A stretch of DNA of 31,792 bases from Polynucleobacter sp. GTDB taxonomy: Bacteria; Pseudomonadota; Gammaproteobacteria; Burkholderiales; Burkholderiaceae. Positions 1-7,587 of the stretch are shown here, piece after piece. Under the pieces are notes generated by a model that did no database searches, was not told the DNA's origin, and saw only the letters and a program-made list of their open reading frames with translations. The DNA is taken from the NCBI GenBank assembly GCA_023253245.1, contig JALRHB010000005.1, positions 1 through 31,792 of the forward strand. Direction: 5' to 3'. The stretch's first letter is position 1; each line of letters begins with the position of its first letter. Position numbers and translations under genes: made by a program.

Positions 1-1
1 C

Positions 2-151
2 AAGAAGGCTTTAGTTTCTGAAAAGCAGCCTTCAGGCGAATTTGTGGCGCCCGAGCAGTTGGCTGCCCTGGCGGTTTTCTTGTGTGGACCGGATGCGTCC
101 GAGGTGCGAGGGGTGGCCTGGAACATGGATGGCGGCTGGACAGCTCAGTAA
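2..151 (+). CDS. 3' end of D-3-hydroxybutyrate dehydrogenase (SDR family), partial
   Basis: Only the last 49 codons lie in the window; the start is beyond the left edge. The reading frame ends in VFLCGPDASEVRG...NMDGGWTAQ, which matches the C-terminus of short-chain dehydrogenases of the 3-hydroxybutyrate dehydrogenase type, where PEQL-ALAVFLC and DGGWTAQ are characteristic. The family oxidises 3-hydroxybutyrate to acetoacetate with NAD+ during polyhydroxybutyrate breakdown. The catalytic Ser-Tyr-Lys part is not visible, so another SDR cannot be excluded. A terminator-like hairpin follows directly. A phasin-like gene at 15634 fits a PHB-using organism. Confidence 0.75.
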   Translation, partial: KKALVSEKQPSGEFVAPEQLAALAVFLCGPDASEVRGVAWNMDGGWTAQ

Positions 152-160
152 TTACCTCAC

Positions 161-187
161 GGGGCTCAGCAAGACTGGCCCCTTTTT
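161..187 (+). terminator. Rho-independent terminator after the SDR gene
   Basis: GGGGC at 161-165 pairs with GCCCC at 178-182. CAG/CTG extends the stem past a one-base bulge, and a run of T follows. It lies 10 bases after the SDR stop and about 100 bases before sodB, so it separates the two transcripts. Confidence 0.75.
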
Positions 188-234
188 TCGTCGCAAAACA
201 AAATTGCCAGAATCGACTATAGTGGATGCGGATA

Positions 235-248
235 AGGCTTATAAGCCT
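235..248. promoter_or_regulatory. 14-bp perfect palindrome in the sodB leader
   Basis: AGGCTTATAAGCCT is its own reverse complement and is followed by AG and five T. It lies 32 bases upstream of the sodB start, between a TATAGT hexamer (218-223) that could be a -10 element and the ribosome binding site. It could be an operator, or a short hairpin with a T tract. The role is inferred. Confidence 0.35.
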
Positions 249-280
249 AGTTTTTAATCTACCTTATAAGGAAAATAACT

Positions 281-859
281 ATGGAACACACATTACCCCC
301 ACTGCCATATGCATTAGATGCACTTGCTCCATTTATTTCAAAAGAAACGCTTGAGTACCACTATGGCAAGCATCATCAAACTTATGTTACTAATCTCAAT
401 AATTTGATTAAAGCTACTGAGTTTGAAAACGCTAGTTTAGAAGAGATTGTTAAAAAATCTTCTGGCGGTGTTTTTAATAATGCTGCACAAGTATGGAATC
501 ACACTTTCTATTGGAATAGTATGAAGCCAAACGGTGGCGGTGCGCCAACTGGTGCTCTGGCAGATGCGATTAATGCAAAGTGGGGATCCTTTGATAAATT
601 TAAAGAAGAGTTCACTAAGTGTGCAGTAGGCACTTTTGGTTCTGGTTGGGCTTGGCTAGTTAAGAAGGCTGATGGTACTCTCGATCTCGTATCCACTAGC
701 AACGCTGCGACACCATTGACAACAGATGCTAAGCCATTAATGACATGTGATGTTTGGGAGCATGCGTATTACATCGATACTCGTAATGCACGCCCTAAAT
801 ACCTCGAGAATTTCTGGAACTTAGTGAATTGGGATTTTGCTAGCAAGAACTTTGCTTAA
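281..859 (+). CDS. sodB: Iron superoxide dismutase
   Basis: Converts superoxide to hydrogen peroxide and oxygen in the cytoplasm. The 192-residue length is typical of bacterial Fe-SOD. Metal ligands are all visible: H27 in EYHYGKHH, H74 in VWNHTFYW, and D157 and H161 in DVWEHAYY. Gln70 in NNAAQVWNH, placed before the second ligand, is the usual iron-type marker; Mn enzymes carry a Gln later in the chain. No signal peptide is present. An AAGG ribosome binding site lies 10 bases upstream of the ATG. A palindrome in the leader may be regulatory. With oxyR nearby, this is an oxidative-stress neighbourhood, though the genes are not in one operon. Confidence 0.96.
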   Translation: MEHTLPPLPYALDALAPFISKETLEYHYGKHHQTYVTNLNNLIKATEFENASLEEIVKKSSGGVFNNAAQVWNHTFYWNSMKPNGGGAPTGALADAINAKWGSFDKFKEEFTKCAVGTFGSGWAWLVKKADGTLDLVSTSNAATPLTTDAKPLMTCDVWEHAYYIDTRNARPKYLENFWNLVNWDFASKNFA

Positions 860-888
860 TTATTAGTTTTGTTGACATAACCCACCTC

Positions 889-1479
889 ATGTCATCGATC
901 TTTACTTCATTGGGGCGCACAGTCTTAGCTGGCTTTGTGCTCCTTGTATTGATTCTATTGGCCCTAGGCTCAAACTTGACCTCGGTTGAGTTGCCGTTTT
1001 TGTTCCGTTGGATTCATGTGATGGTTGGCATGATGTGGGTAGGTTTGCTCTGGTACTTCAATTTTGTCCAGATCCCTGCAATGGCTAAAATTCCGGATGA
1101 GCAAAAGCCAGCTATTACCAAAGTGATTGCTCCCACGGCGCTGTTTTGGTTCCGCTGGTCTGCGTTATTAACGGTAGTGAGCGGTTTGTTCTTGGCGGTA
1201 TTAAATGGCTACGCCCATCAAGCTTTTACTTTGCAGCCACCATTTCGCGCTATTGGATTGGGGATGTGGATCGCTCTGTTTATGGCATTTAATGTTTGGT
1301 TCATTATTTGGCCTAACCAGAAAAGGGCTCTTGGCATTGTTACGGTTCAGCCAGAAGTTAAAGCAAAGTCAGCTCGATTGGCAATGTTAATTTCTCGATT
1401 CAATACCATGCTGTCAATTCCAATGCTCTTCTTGATGGTTGCGCAAACGCATAACCTTACTTGGTTTGCTATTGTTTAA
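889..1479 (+). CDS. PuuD-like (urate oxidase N-terminal family) integral membrane protein
   Basis: A 196-residue protein with about five hydrophobic helices (roughly 12-28, 38-58, 84-107, 120-141, 170-187) and no signal peptide. RWIHVMVGMMWVGLLWYFN with H43, and the later IIWPNQK and SRFNTMLSIPM segments, resemble the membrane domain named urate hydroxylase PuuD. Full-length PuuD proteins carry a C-terminal cytochrome c domain. This protein ends straight after the membrane part and has no CxxCH, so urate oxidation is doubtful. It follows sodB by 29 bases without an obvious ribosome binding site and may be co-transcribed. A strong terminator follows. The family call is fair; the function is uncertain. 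Confidence 0.65.
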   Translation: MSSIFTSLGRTVLAGFVLLVLILLALGSNLTSVELPFLFRWIHVMVGMMWVGLLWYFNFVQIPAMAKIPDEQKPAITKVIAPTALFWFRWSALLTVVSGLFLAVLNGYAHQAFTLQPPFRAIGLGMWIALFMAFNVWFIIWPNQKRALGIVTVQPEVKAKSARLAMLISRFNTMLSIPMLFLMVAQTHNLTWFAIV

Positions 1480-1514
1480 TCCTTAGACTGACCCCATTAC
1501 TGCAGTAGTCAATT

Positions 1515-1540
1515 AAAAAGCCCGCAACAGCGGGCTTTTT
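1515..1540. terminator. Bidirectional Rho-independent terminator
   Basis: AAAAAGCCCGC, loop AACA, GCGGGCTTTTT: a near-perfect hairpin with A on one flank and T on the other, so it can end transcription from both sides. It sits between the convergent PuuD-like gene and the flavoprotein gene. Confidence 0.9.
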
Positions 1541-1576
1541 AATACCTCTGCATATTTCAGCAAAGAGATGATTGAT

Positions 1577-2740
1577 TCAGATAAGAGCAGGCAACTCTTT
1601 AGTTAGCGCTGCACGTTGTGCTGTGGCAGGGCCCAATAGCGCAAAGCCAAGAAGCTTGCCATCAGGAGATTTGAAGAGTGCCTGAACTCCTCCGTCAGCT
1701 GAGGAGACGGCCCACTGTCCATTAGCCCCATTGGGCGGCGGAGAAACAATGGTAGGCAGTGCAGGGGTCTTGACCATGACAGGCATCGCTGGATAAGTAA
1801 GTAAGGTCTCTTGCCCCAAGAGGGTTGGGGCTAATGCTCTGGCGGCTTGCATGATTGGCATGATGTATGGAAGCACTAAACCATCTACTTCTGCACAATC
1901 ACCAATTGAAAAGATGTTTTGGATATTCGTTTCTAGCTTGCGATCCACTTGAATTCCATGGCCCGTTTTAATGCCAGCTTTTTGAGCTAATTCTAGGCGG
2001 GGCTTAAGACCTACAGCAGAGAGAAATACATCACAAACTATTACCTCGCTATTTTCTAGGGTAATTGCAATACCATCGGCTGTTTTATCAATAGACCTCA
2101 CTGTGGTGCCAAGGTGCCACCGTATGCCAGCCTCACCTAATTTATCTTGCAGCACCTGTGATGCTTCCGATGGAAGGAGTCGACCAAGGATTTGGGGAGC
2201 AAGGTCGATCACATCCACTTCATAAGAGGCTATGGCGAGATCATTTGCAAATTCACAACCAATTAAGCCAGCTCCAAGAATTGCTATCCTCTTTTTCCCG
2301 GCGATGGCTTGACGAAACTTTGCGTAGTCTTCCAAGTCATTCACGCTAATAGTACTATCGATCGCATTGCCCTGTAACGGTAGGCGAATCTGATCCGCCC
2401 CTAAGCAAAGTACTAATTTGGAATATGAGACTGGTCCTTTAGACGTTGTGATGAGTTGATCTTTGCTATCGATTTCATGTACTTCAGTATTGCCCAAAAT
2501 ATTGATTGCTAACTGCTCCGCCATGCTCTGTGCATTCATGGAAATGAGCTGCTCTGCATTTTTATTGCTCGCAAGAGCGGTAGATAGCATGGGCTTTGAG
2601 TAAGAGTAGCCTGGTTCACGGGTTATTAAGGTGATTGGCACTTGCTTGTCTAGTTTGCGAATCTCGCGGACAGTGGTAAAGCCCGCCATGCCACTACCAA
2701 TAATGACAATATCTGGCGCAGATTGATTGGCTTGAGTCAT
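1577..2740 (-). CDS. Rubredoxin reductase-like FAD/NAD(P)H oxidoreductase
   Basis: A 387-residue two-dinucleotide-fold flavoprotein. The FAD-binding motif GSGMAG is at residues 15-20, the NAD(P)H-binding motif GAGLIG at 156-161, and the second FAD contact SIGDCAEVDG near residue 275. Family and layout match rubredoxin:NAD+ reductases, which pass electrons from NAD(P)H to a small redox protein; the C-terminal roughly 70 residues correspond to the partner-binding domain. No rubredoxin gene is nearby, so the partner is unknown. It is transcribed divergently from oxyR across 137 bases, and peroxide-responsive control is plausible but not shown. NADH-dependent nitrite or ferredoxin reductase-like roles remain possible. 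Confidence 0.8.
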   Translation of the reverse strand: MTQANQSAPDIVIIGSGMAGFTTVREIRKLDKQVPITLITREPGYSYSKPMLSTALASNKNAEQLISMNAQSMAEQLAINILGNTEVHEIDSKDQLITTSKGPVSYSKLVLCLGADQIRLPLQGNAIDSTISVNDLEDYAKFRQAIAGKKRIAILGAGLIGCEFANDLAIASYEVDVIDLAPQILGRLLPSEASQVLQDKLGEAGIRWHLGTTVRSIDKTADGIAITLENSEVIVCDVFLSAVGLKPRLELAQKAGIKTGHGIQVDRKLETNIQNIFSIGDCAEVDGLVLPYIMPIMQAARALAPTLLGQETLLTYPAMPVMVKTPALPTIVSPPPNGANGQWAVSSADGGVQALFKSPDGKLLGFALLGPATAQRAALTKELPALI

Positions 2741-2842
2741 GTTGGGCCTCTAGTAAATTGAATTGAGAATTGATTTGGATATAGCTTTGCTTGAATAAAA
2801 TGAATTATGTAATCATTTACTTAATTTGGAATGCTATTATTT

Positions 2843-2857
2843 ATCTAATAATTAGAT
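2843..2857. promoter_or_regulatory. 15-bp palindrome upstream of oxyR, candidate LysR-type operator
   Basis: ATCTAAT-A-ATTAGAT is a perfect inverted repeat around one central base and fits the T-N11-A pattern of LysR-type regulator sites. It lies 20 bases before the oxyR start, in the divergent intergenic region. It does not fit the full four-part ATAG-N7-CTAT OxyR motif, so the binder is uncertain. Confidence 0.45.
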
Positions 2858-2877
2858 TATAGGGATGAATTCAAACG

Positions 2878-3825
2878 ATGGCTGCGCTTCCGTCACTTCG
2901 TCAATTACGCTACTTTGTTGCAATTGCTCATGAATTGAACTTTACGCGGGCAGCAGAGGCATGTTTTGTTGGTCAATCTACCTTAAGTGCTGGGCTTAAA
3001 GAGCTTGAAGATAGCCTGGGTGTTCGTCTAGTCGAAAGAGATCGACAAAATGTTGCTATCACTCCGATAGGTCTTGAGGTATTAGAGAGGGCTAAGGCCA
3101 TACTGGCAGCATCAGAAGATTTGGTGGAGCATGTGCTTGATGCTGGTAAGCCAATGTCGGGAACGGTACGTCTTGGGGTAATTCCGACGATTGCACCTTT
3201 TTTATTGCCCGATGTATTGCCTGATATTAGGGAGCGTTTTCCCAATTTAAAAATTGCTTTGCGCGAAGATCTTACAGCCAATCTATTGGCTAGGCTTGCT
3301 GAGCATCAACTGGATTTCATTCTAATTGCCTTGCCTTATGAAACTCCAGGTTTATTGGTAAAAGAATTATTTAATGACGAGTTTTGGTTGGTTGCTCGCG
3401 AGGATGATCCTGCGCTAAAAGGCAAAGAAATTCATTTGCCAGCAAAGATGGCTGATCGTTTGCTCTTATTGGAGGAGGGGCATTGCCTGAGAGATCACAC
3501 TCTGCAATCTTGTAAACGGACTGATATCAAAAACGCTCATGGCATGGAGGCCACGAGTTTATTGACACTCCTTCAGATGGTGGAGTCAGGCATGGGCATT
3601 GCATTACTTCCAGAAATGGCGATCAAAGGCGGTCTGTTGAATGGCAGTACCCTAGTAGCTCGGCCACTTGCGCCTCCAGCACCAAAAAGAACCATTGCCT
3701 TGGTTGCGCGGGCATCGACTACTCATTTAGAAGAATTTGAAATGCTTGCAGAGAGTATTGAAGGGCGCTTTAAATCTGCCCCAAGAATTACCCGCGGGGG
3801 ACGAAAAAGTTTTCCAAAGGGATGA
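2878..3825 (+). CDS. oxyR: Hydrogen peroxide-sensing LysR-type regulator OxyR
   Basis: A 315-residue LysR-type regulator: N-terminal winged helix-turn-helix (about residues 5-62, FTRAAEACFVGQSTLSAGLKEL) and a C-terminal effector domain. The redox switch is visible as GHCLRDHTLQSC, with C203 and C212 nine residues apart, the same spacing as Cys199 and Cys208 of E. coli OxyR. In the known mechanism peroxide drives a disulfide between them and activates antioxidant genes. An AGGG at 2861-2864 is a distant ribosome binding site. The divergent flavoprotein gene is the likeliest adjacent target. The last 15 residues are basic (RGGRKSFPKG). Confidence 0.93.
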   Translation: MAALPSLRQLRYFVAIAHELNFTRAAEACFVGQSTLSAGLKELEDSLGVRLVERDRQNVAITPIGLEVLERAKAILAASEDLVEHVLDAGKPMSGTVRLGVIPTIAPFLLPDVLPDIRERFPNLKIALREDLTANLLARLAEHQLDFILIALPYETPGLLVKELFNDEFWLVAREDDPALKGKEIHLPAKMADRLLLLEEGHCLRDHTLQSCKRTDIKNAHGMEATSLLTLLQMVESGMGIALLPEMAIKGGLLNGSTLVARPLAPPAPKRTIALVARASTTHLEEFEMLAESIEGRFKSAPRITRGGRKSFPKG

Positions 3826-3900
3826 GATTCAGCAAAAATTAATTATCTTTGCTACAGTTGCTTTGCCATCAATTTGATATGTCAATAAGGAAAGAGTTAT

Positions 3901-5001
3901 ATGTCCGGTAAAGAGATCATGTTTACCCCTGTGAAATTGGGTGCCATTGAATTGAGCAATCGCCTGGTAATGGCTCCTTTAACGAGAATGCGCGCTATTG
4001 ATCGAGATGTCCCAAATCCCTTGGCAAAGACTTACTATTCTCAAAGGGCCGGAGCAGGATTAATTATTAGTGAAGCAACACAAATCTCCTCTTTAGGAAA
4101 AGGATATCCAGCTACGCCTGGTATTTACTCTGCTGAGCAAACGGCTGCCTGGAAAGAGATTGTTGATGCAGTCCATGCTAAGGGCGGCAAAATGGTTGCT
4201 CAACTTTGGCATGTGGGACGCATTTCTCATTCTTCGCTCCACCCTGAACAAGGACTACCAGAGGCCCCTTCAGCAATAGCTCCAATGGGTCAAACTTATG
4301 GCGCTGATTGGAAATTGCATGATTATGAAACCCCGAAAGCGATGTCTTGGTAAGACATTAAACGACTCCTAAATGAATTTAAGGTCGCTGCGCAAAATGC
4401 AAAATTAGCAGGCTTTGACGGTGTAGAAATTCATTCGGCAAATGGCTATTTGTTAGATCAGTTTTTGCAAGATAAGACTAATCAGCGTAATGATCAATAT
4501 GGTGGCTCAATTGAAAATCGTTTGCGATTATTGGGCGAGGTAATTGAATCAGTGTCCGAGGTGTTCTCATCTGATCGCATTGGTGTGCGCTTATCGCCCT
4601 ATGGAAGTTTTAATGATATTGGGGATAGTGATCCAGTCGAATTATTTAACGCAGCGATTAAAAAACTGAATACCTATCATCTAGCCTATCTCCATATGAT
4701 TGAGCCGCGCTCTAGCACCGCGGGCGGAAATGACCAGCTTGATACTAAAGCGCCGATCACTTCTGAAATATTTAGATCGGCTTATCAGGGAAAGTTCATT
4801 AGTGCTGGCGGCTACGATCAAGCGATGGGTGAGGCTGTATTGGAGGCTGGTTTAGCAGATGCGGTTGCCTACGGACGTTTGTATATTGCCAATCCTGATT
4901 TGGCTGAGCGTTTTAAGCAAGGGGCCAAACTCAATGCCTATAATCGGTCCACATTCTATGGTGGAGGCGAGGCTGGATACACAGATTACCCCGCACTTTA
5001 G
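3901..5001 (+). pseudogene. nemA: Old Yellow Enzyme family NADH:flavin oxidoreductase (NemA-like), interrupted by an in-frame TAA
   Basis: One continuous frame of 366 codons, the normal length for NemA-type FMN ene-reductases, has a TAA at 4351-4353 (codon 151). Before it lie FTPVKLGAIELSNRLVMAPLTR and QLWHVGRISH. After it, in the same frame, come AGFDGVEIHSANGYLLDQFL (substrate-binding H178 and N181, proton donor Y183), QYGGSIENRLRL and GRLYIANPDLAERF. No frameshift is needed. The stop replaces the first Glu of the family EEI segment, so GAA to TAA is the simplest history. A good AAGGA ribosome binding site precedes the ATG. The gene is probably a very recent pseudogene, or the stop is a sequence error. 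Intact members reduce activated C=C bonds and nitro compounds. Confidence 0.88.
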
Positions 5002-5048
5002 ATTGCTGATACGCTCAAGACTTGAGGCTTCTCTCAGGAGGGGGAACC

Positions 5049-5225
5049 TCATTTTTTATCTTCGGGATCTTTGAGAAGATCATATTGGTTGGCAATTACT
5101 AGAAGAGCGATAGAGGCGCAACCCATCGCAAAAAACTCCCATTGATGTAGCATGGCAGTACCAATGACCGTCATGAGAATGGTCCAAGCTACGGCCATCT
5201 TCGCTTTTTTGCTTAGCGGTTTCAT
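5049..5225 (-). CDS. Small two-helix membrane protein (58 aa)
   Basis: An ATG at 5223-5225 on the minus strand opens a 58-codon frame ending in TGA at 5049-5051. The product starts MKPLSKKAKMAVAW and ends DLLKDPEDKK. It has two hydrophobic segments (about residues 10-26 and 29-46), a basic N-terminus and a charged C-terminus, a plausible helical hairpin with both ends inside. It lies 37 bases downstream of the lactate dehydrogenase gene on the same strand and could share its transcript. I do not recognise the family. The composition supports a real gene, but there is no homology evidence. Confidence 0.55.
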   Translation of the reverse strand: MKPLSKKAKMAVAWTILMTVIGTAMLHQWEFFAMGCASIALLVIANQYDLLKDPEDKK

Positions 5226-5262
5226 AAGTATTGAATGTAACAGTGATTGAGACGGAAAATCT

Positions 5263-6408
5263 TTAGAAGGTTCCTGGATACAAGATGTCCTTGCTTACAT
5301 TTTGAATATCGCGATGCCCAGTAAATGCCATAGTGATATCGAGTTCTCGATGAATAATCTCAAGACATTTGGTAACACCAGCTTCACCCATTGCCCCTAA
5401 TCCATAGAGGAATGGACGACCGATCATGGTTCCTCGTGCGCCAAGAGCCCACGCTTTGAGAACATCTTGACCGGAACGAATACCCCCATCCATCCATACT
5501 TCGATATCTTTGCCAACCGCATTCACAATCCCAGGTAGTGCCTGAATACTTGAGATAGCACCATCTAATTGACGCCCGCCATGGTTTGAAACAATTAGCG
5601 CATCTGCCCCGGTATTAGCTGCTCTGCGCGCATCTTCCTCATCTAGGATTCCCTTAATTATTAGCTTGCCTCCCCAGAGTTTCTTAATCCATTCCACATC
5701 ATCCCAGCTTAAACCTGGATCAAATTGTTCGGCTGTCCAAGAGGAGAGTGATGACATATTACCCACACCGGTGGCGTGACCCACAATATTGCGGAAAGTT
5801 CTGCGTGGGGTCATTGCCATGCCCATACACCAGCGCGGTTTTGTCATCATGTTAAGGATGTTGGGGATAGTGAGCTTTGGTGGTGCTGATAGACCGTTCT
5901 TAAGGTCTTTATGACGTTGCCCCAGAATTTGTAGGTCTAGGGTCAGAACCAGAGCTGAACATTTTGCAGCCTTGGCACGCTCGATTAATCGCTCGATAAA
6001 TCCACGATCTTTCATGACATATAGCTGAAACCAAAAAGGCTTGGTAGTACGTTCTGCAACATCTTCAATCGAGCAAATACTCATTGTGGATAAACAAAAT
6101 GGCACGCCAAATTTCTCGGCAGCGCGCGCCGCTAAAATTTCACCATCGGCATATTGCATTCCTGTCAAGCCAGTTGGTGCCAACGCTACCGGCATAGCTA
6201 CCTCTTGGCCAACCATGGTGGTTTTGGTAGTGCGATTAGTCATATCAACAGCAACCCGTTGACGTAATTTAATTTTCTGAAAGTCAGACTCATTCGCACG
6301 ATAGGTGGATTCTGTCCATGAACCAGAATCGGCATAGTCATAAAACATCTTAGGTGTGCGTTTTTGGTGCAGTACCCTGAGGTCTTCAATATTTGTAATG
6401 ATCGTCAC
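5263..6408 (-). CDS. lldD: FMN-dependent L-lactate dehydrogenase / alpha-hydroxy acid dehydrogenase
   Basis: Oxidises L-lactate (or a related 2-hydroxy acid) to the keto acid, usually feeding the quinone pool at the membrane. The 381 residues form a TIM-barrel of the FMN-dependent alpha-hydroxy acid dehydrogenase family. Visible hallmarks are FYDYADSGSWTE at the N-terminus (Y24), PTGLTGMQYADGE, the FMN-contacting K252, and the signature SNHGGRQLDG with the catalytic base H276, followed by MDGGIRSGQDVLKA. No L-lactate permease or lldR regulator lies alongside, so glycolate, mandelate or another hydroxy acid cannot be ruled out as substrate. Confidence 0.88.
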   Translation of the reverse strand: MTIITNIEDLRVLHQKRTPKMFYDYADSGSWTESTYRANESDFQKIKLRQRVAVDMTNRTTKTTMVGQEVAMPVALAPTGLTGMQYADGEILAARAAEKFGVPFCLSTMSICSIEDVAERTTKPFWFQLYVMKDRGFIERLIERAKAAKCSALVLTLDLQILGQRHKDLKNGLSAPPKLTIPNILNMMTKPRWCMGMAMTPRRTFRNIVGHATGVGNMSSLSSWTAEQFDPGLSWDDVEWIKKLWGGKLIIKGILDEEDARRAANTGADALIVSNHGGRQLDGAISSIQALPGIVNAVGKDIEVWMDGGIRSGQDVLKAWALGARGTMIGRPFLYGLGAMGEAGVTKCLEIIHRELDITMAFTGHRDIQNVSKDILYPGTF

Positions 6409-6565
6409 AAAAATCCTTTAATTCTTTGCTTTATGGCCATTAGGACATGGCTGTCAGTCATTCATGAAAGCTCTATCTTAGCAATACCAGACATTTGTTT
6501 CTACAATGCAAGTTGAGCGCCTATTTAGAGCTCTAGACAGTGATTTATTCTCAAATCGTAACTTT

Positions 6566-7465
6566 ATGCCTCAATTAGCGTTTCCTACCATTTTGTATCT
6601 TTTAGCTGCAACCGCTTTATGGGCGGGTAATGCTGTTGTGGGCAGATTATTGGTTGGAAGTGTTTCCCCAATCACTCTAAGCGCAGTCCGCTGGGGGCTT
6701 GCTGCATTCATCTTGCTCCCTTTGGGTTGGCGGGTCTTTAGGCCAACCAGCGCGCTTTGGCATAACAAAAAGCGATTTCTGATTTTGGGCCTTTTAGGTG
6801 TGGGTAGCTACAACGCTCTTTTATATTTGGCCCTGCAGACTTCTACTGCAATTAATGTCACCTTGATTGGCGCGAGTATGCCAATTTGGATGCTTTTTAT
6901 CGGCGCAGTTTTTTATGAGACCAAGCCGGGCTTGTTGCAATTGGCGGGAGCCATCGTCTCATTAGTCGGAGTGACGATTGTTTTGACTCGAGGAGAATTG
7001 TTGAGTTTACTCACCATGGAGATGGTTGCTGGTGACTTGTTTATTATGCTGGCCACGATCTTGTGGGCGTTCTATAGCTGGATGCTCAGTCGCCCTGGTA
7101 GTAGCACTGAAAAGCAATGGCCTTGGGCTGAGTTTTTGTTGGCACAAGTGATCATTGGTTTTTTGTGGACTATGCTTTTTGAGGGTGTTGAGGTTGTGGG
7201 TGGTTATGCCTTTATTGAGCTCAATTCTTGGACCATTTCCATGATCATTTTTATAGCAATTGGCCCATCACTAATTTCTTATCGATTCTGGGGCTTGGGT
7301 GTAGCTGGGGCGGGGCCAACCGTTGCCGCTTTTTTCGCAAACCTCATTCCCTTATTCACCGCATTACTTTCTGGCTTCATTTTGGGCGATCCACCTCAGC
7401 TTTTTCATGCGCTGGCATTTGCCTTGATTGTGCTCGGAATTTTGGTCTCTTCTAGAAAGAAGTAG
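6566..7465 (+). CDS. EamA/DMT-family transporter
   Basis: A drug/metabolite transporter with about ten membrane helices arranged as two EamA repeats. TALWAGNAVVGRLL near the start and WGLGVAGAGPTVAAFFANLIPLFTALLSG near residue 250 are typical of the family; members export metabolites or amino acids. I favour the ATG at 6566, giving 299 residues. A longer in-frame start at 6506 adds a 20-residue polar stretch (MQVERLFRALDSD) that the family lacks. Neither start has a clear ribosome binding site. The substrate cannot be read from sequence. The gene stands alone between the divergent lldD and the aminotransferase. Confidence 0.85.
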   Translation: MPQLAFPTILYLLAATALWAGNAVVGRLLVGSVSPITLSAVRWGLAAFILLPLGWRVFRPTSALWHNKKRFLILGLLGVGSYNALLYLALQTSTAINVTLIGASMPIWMLFIGAVFYETKPGLLQLAGAIVSLVGVTIVLTRGELLSLLTMEMVAGDLFIMLATILWAFYSWMLSRPGSSTEKQWPWAEFLLAQVIIGFLWTMLFEGVEVVGGYAFIELNSWTISMIIFIAIGPSLISYRFWGLGVAGAGPTVAAFFANLIPLFTALLSGFILGDPPQLFHALAFALIVLGILVSSRKK

Positions 7466-7587
7466 GGATATAGCGCTCTGAGGCCCCCAAAAGGCCATAA
7501 TTTGGGTACTTTTTAATGAGAGAGCACTAAAAAGCTTCTAAATCAGTATCATTTAGGGCTAATCACATGATTTATTAGGAAATTACT

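Noticed and set aside
2781..2859. Full OxyR ATAG-N7-CTAT-N7-ATAG-N7-CTAT site
   Set aside because: Only scattered CTAT/ATAG-like pieces are present and the spacing or order fails, so I report only the palindrome.
4351..4353. Programmed recoding or selenocysteine at the nemA-like stop
   Set aside because: The stop is TAA, not TGA, so selenocysteine is excluded despite selD in the window. No frameshift site is evident.
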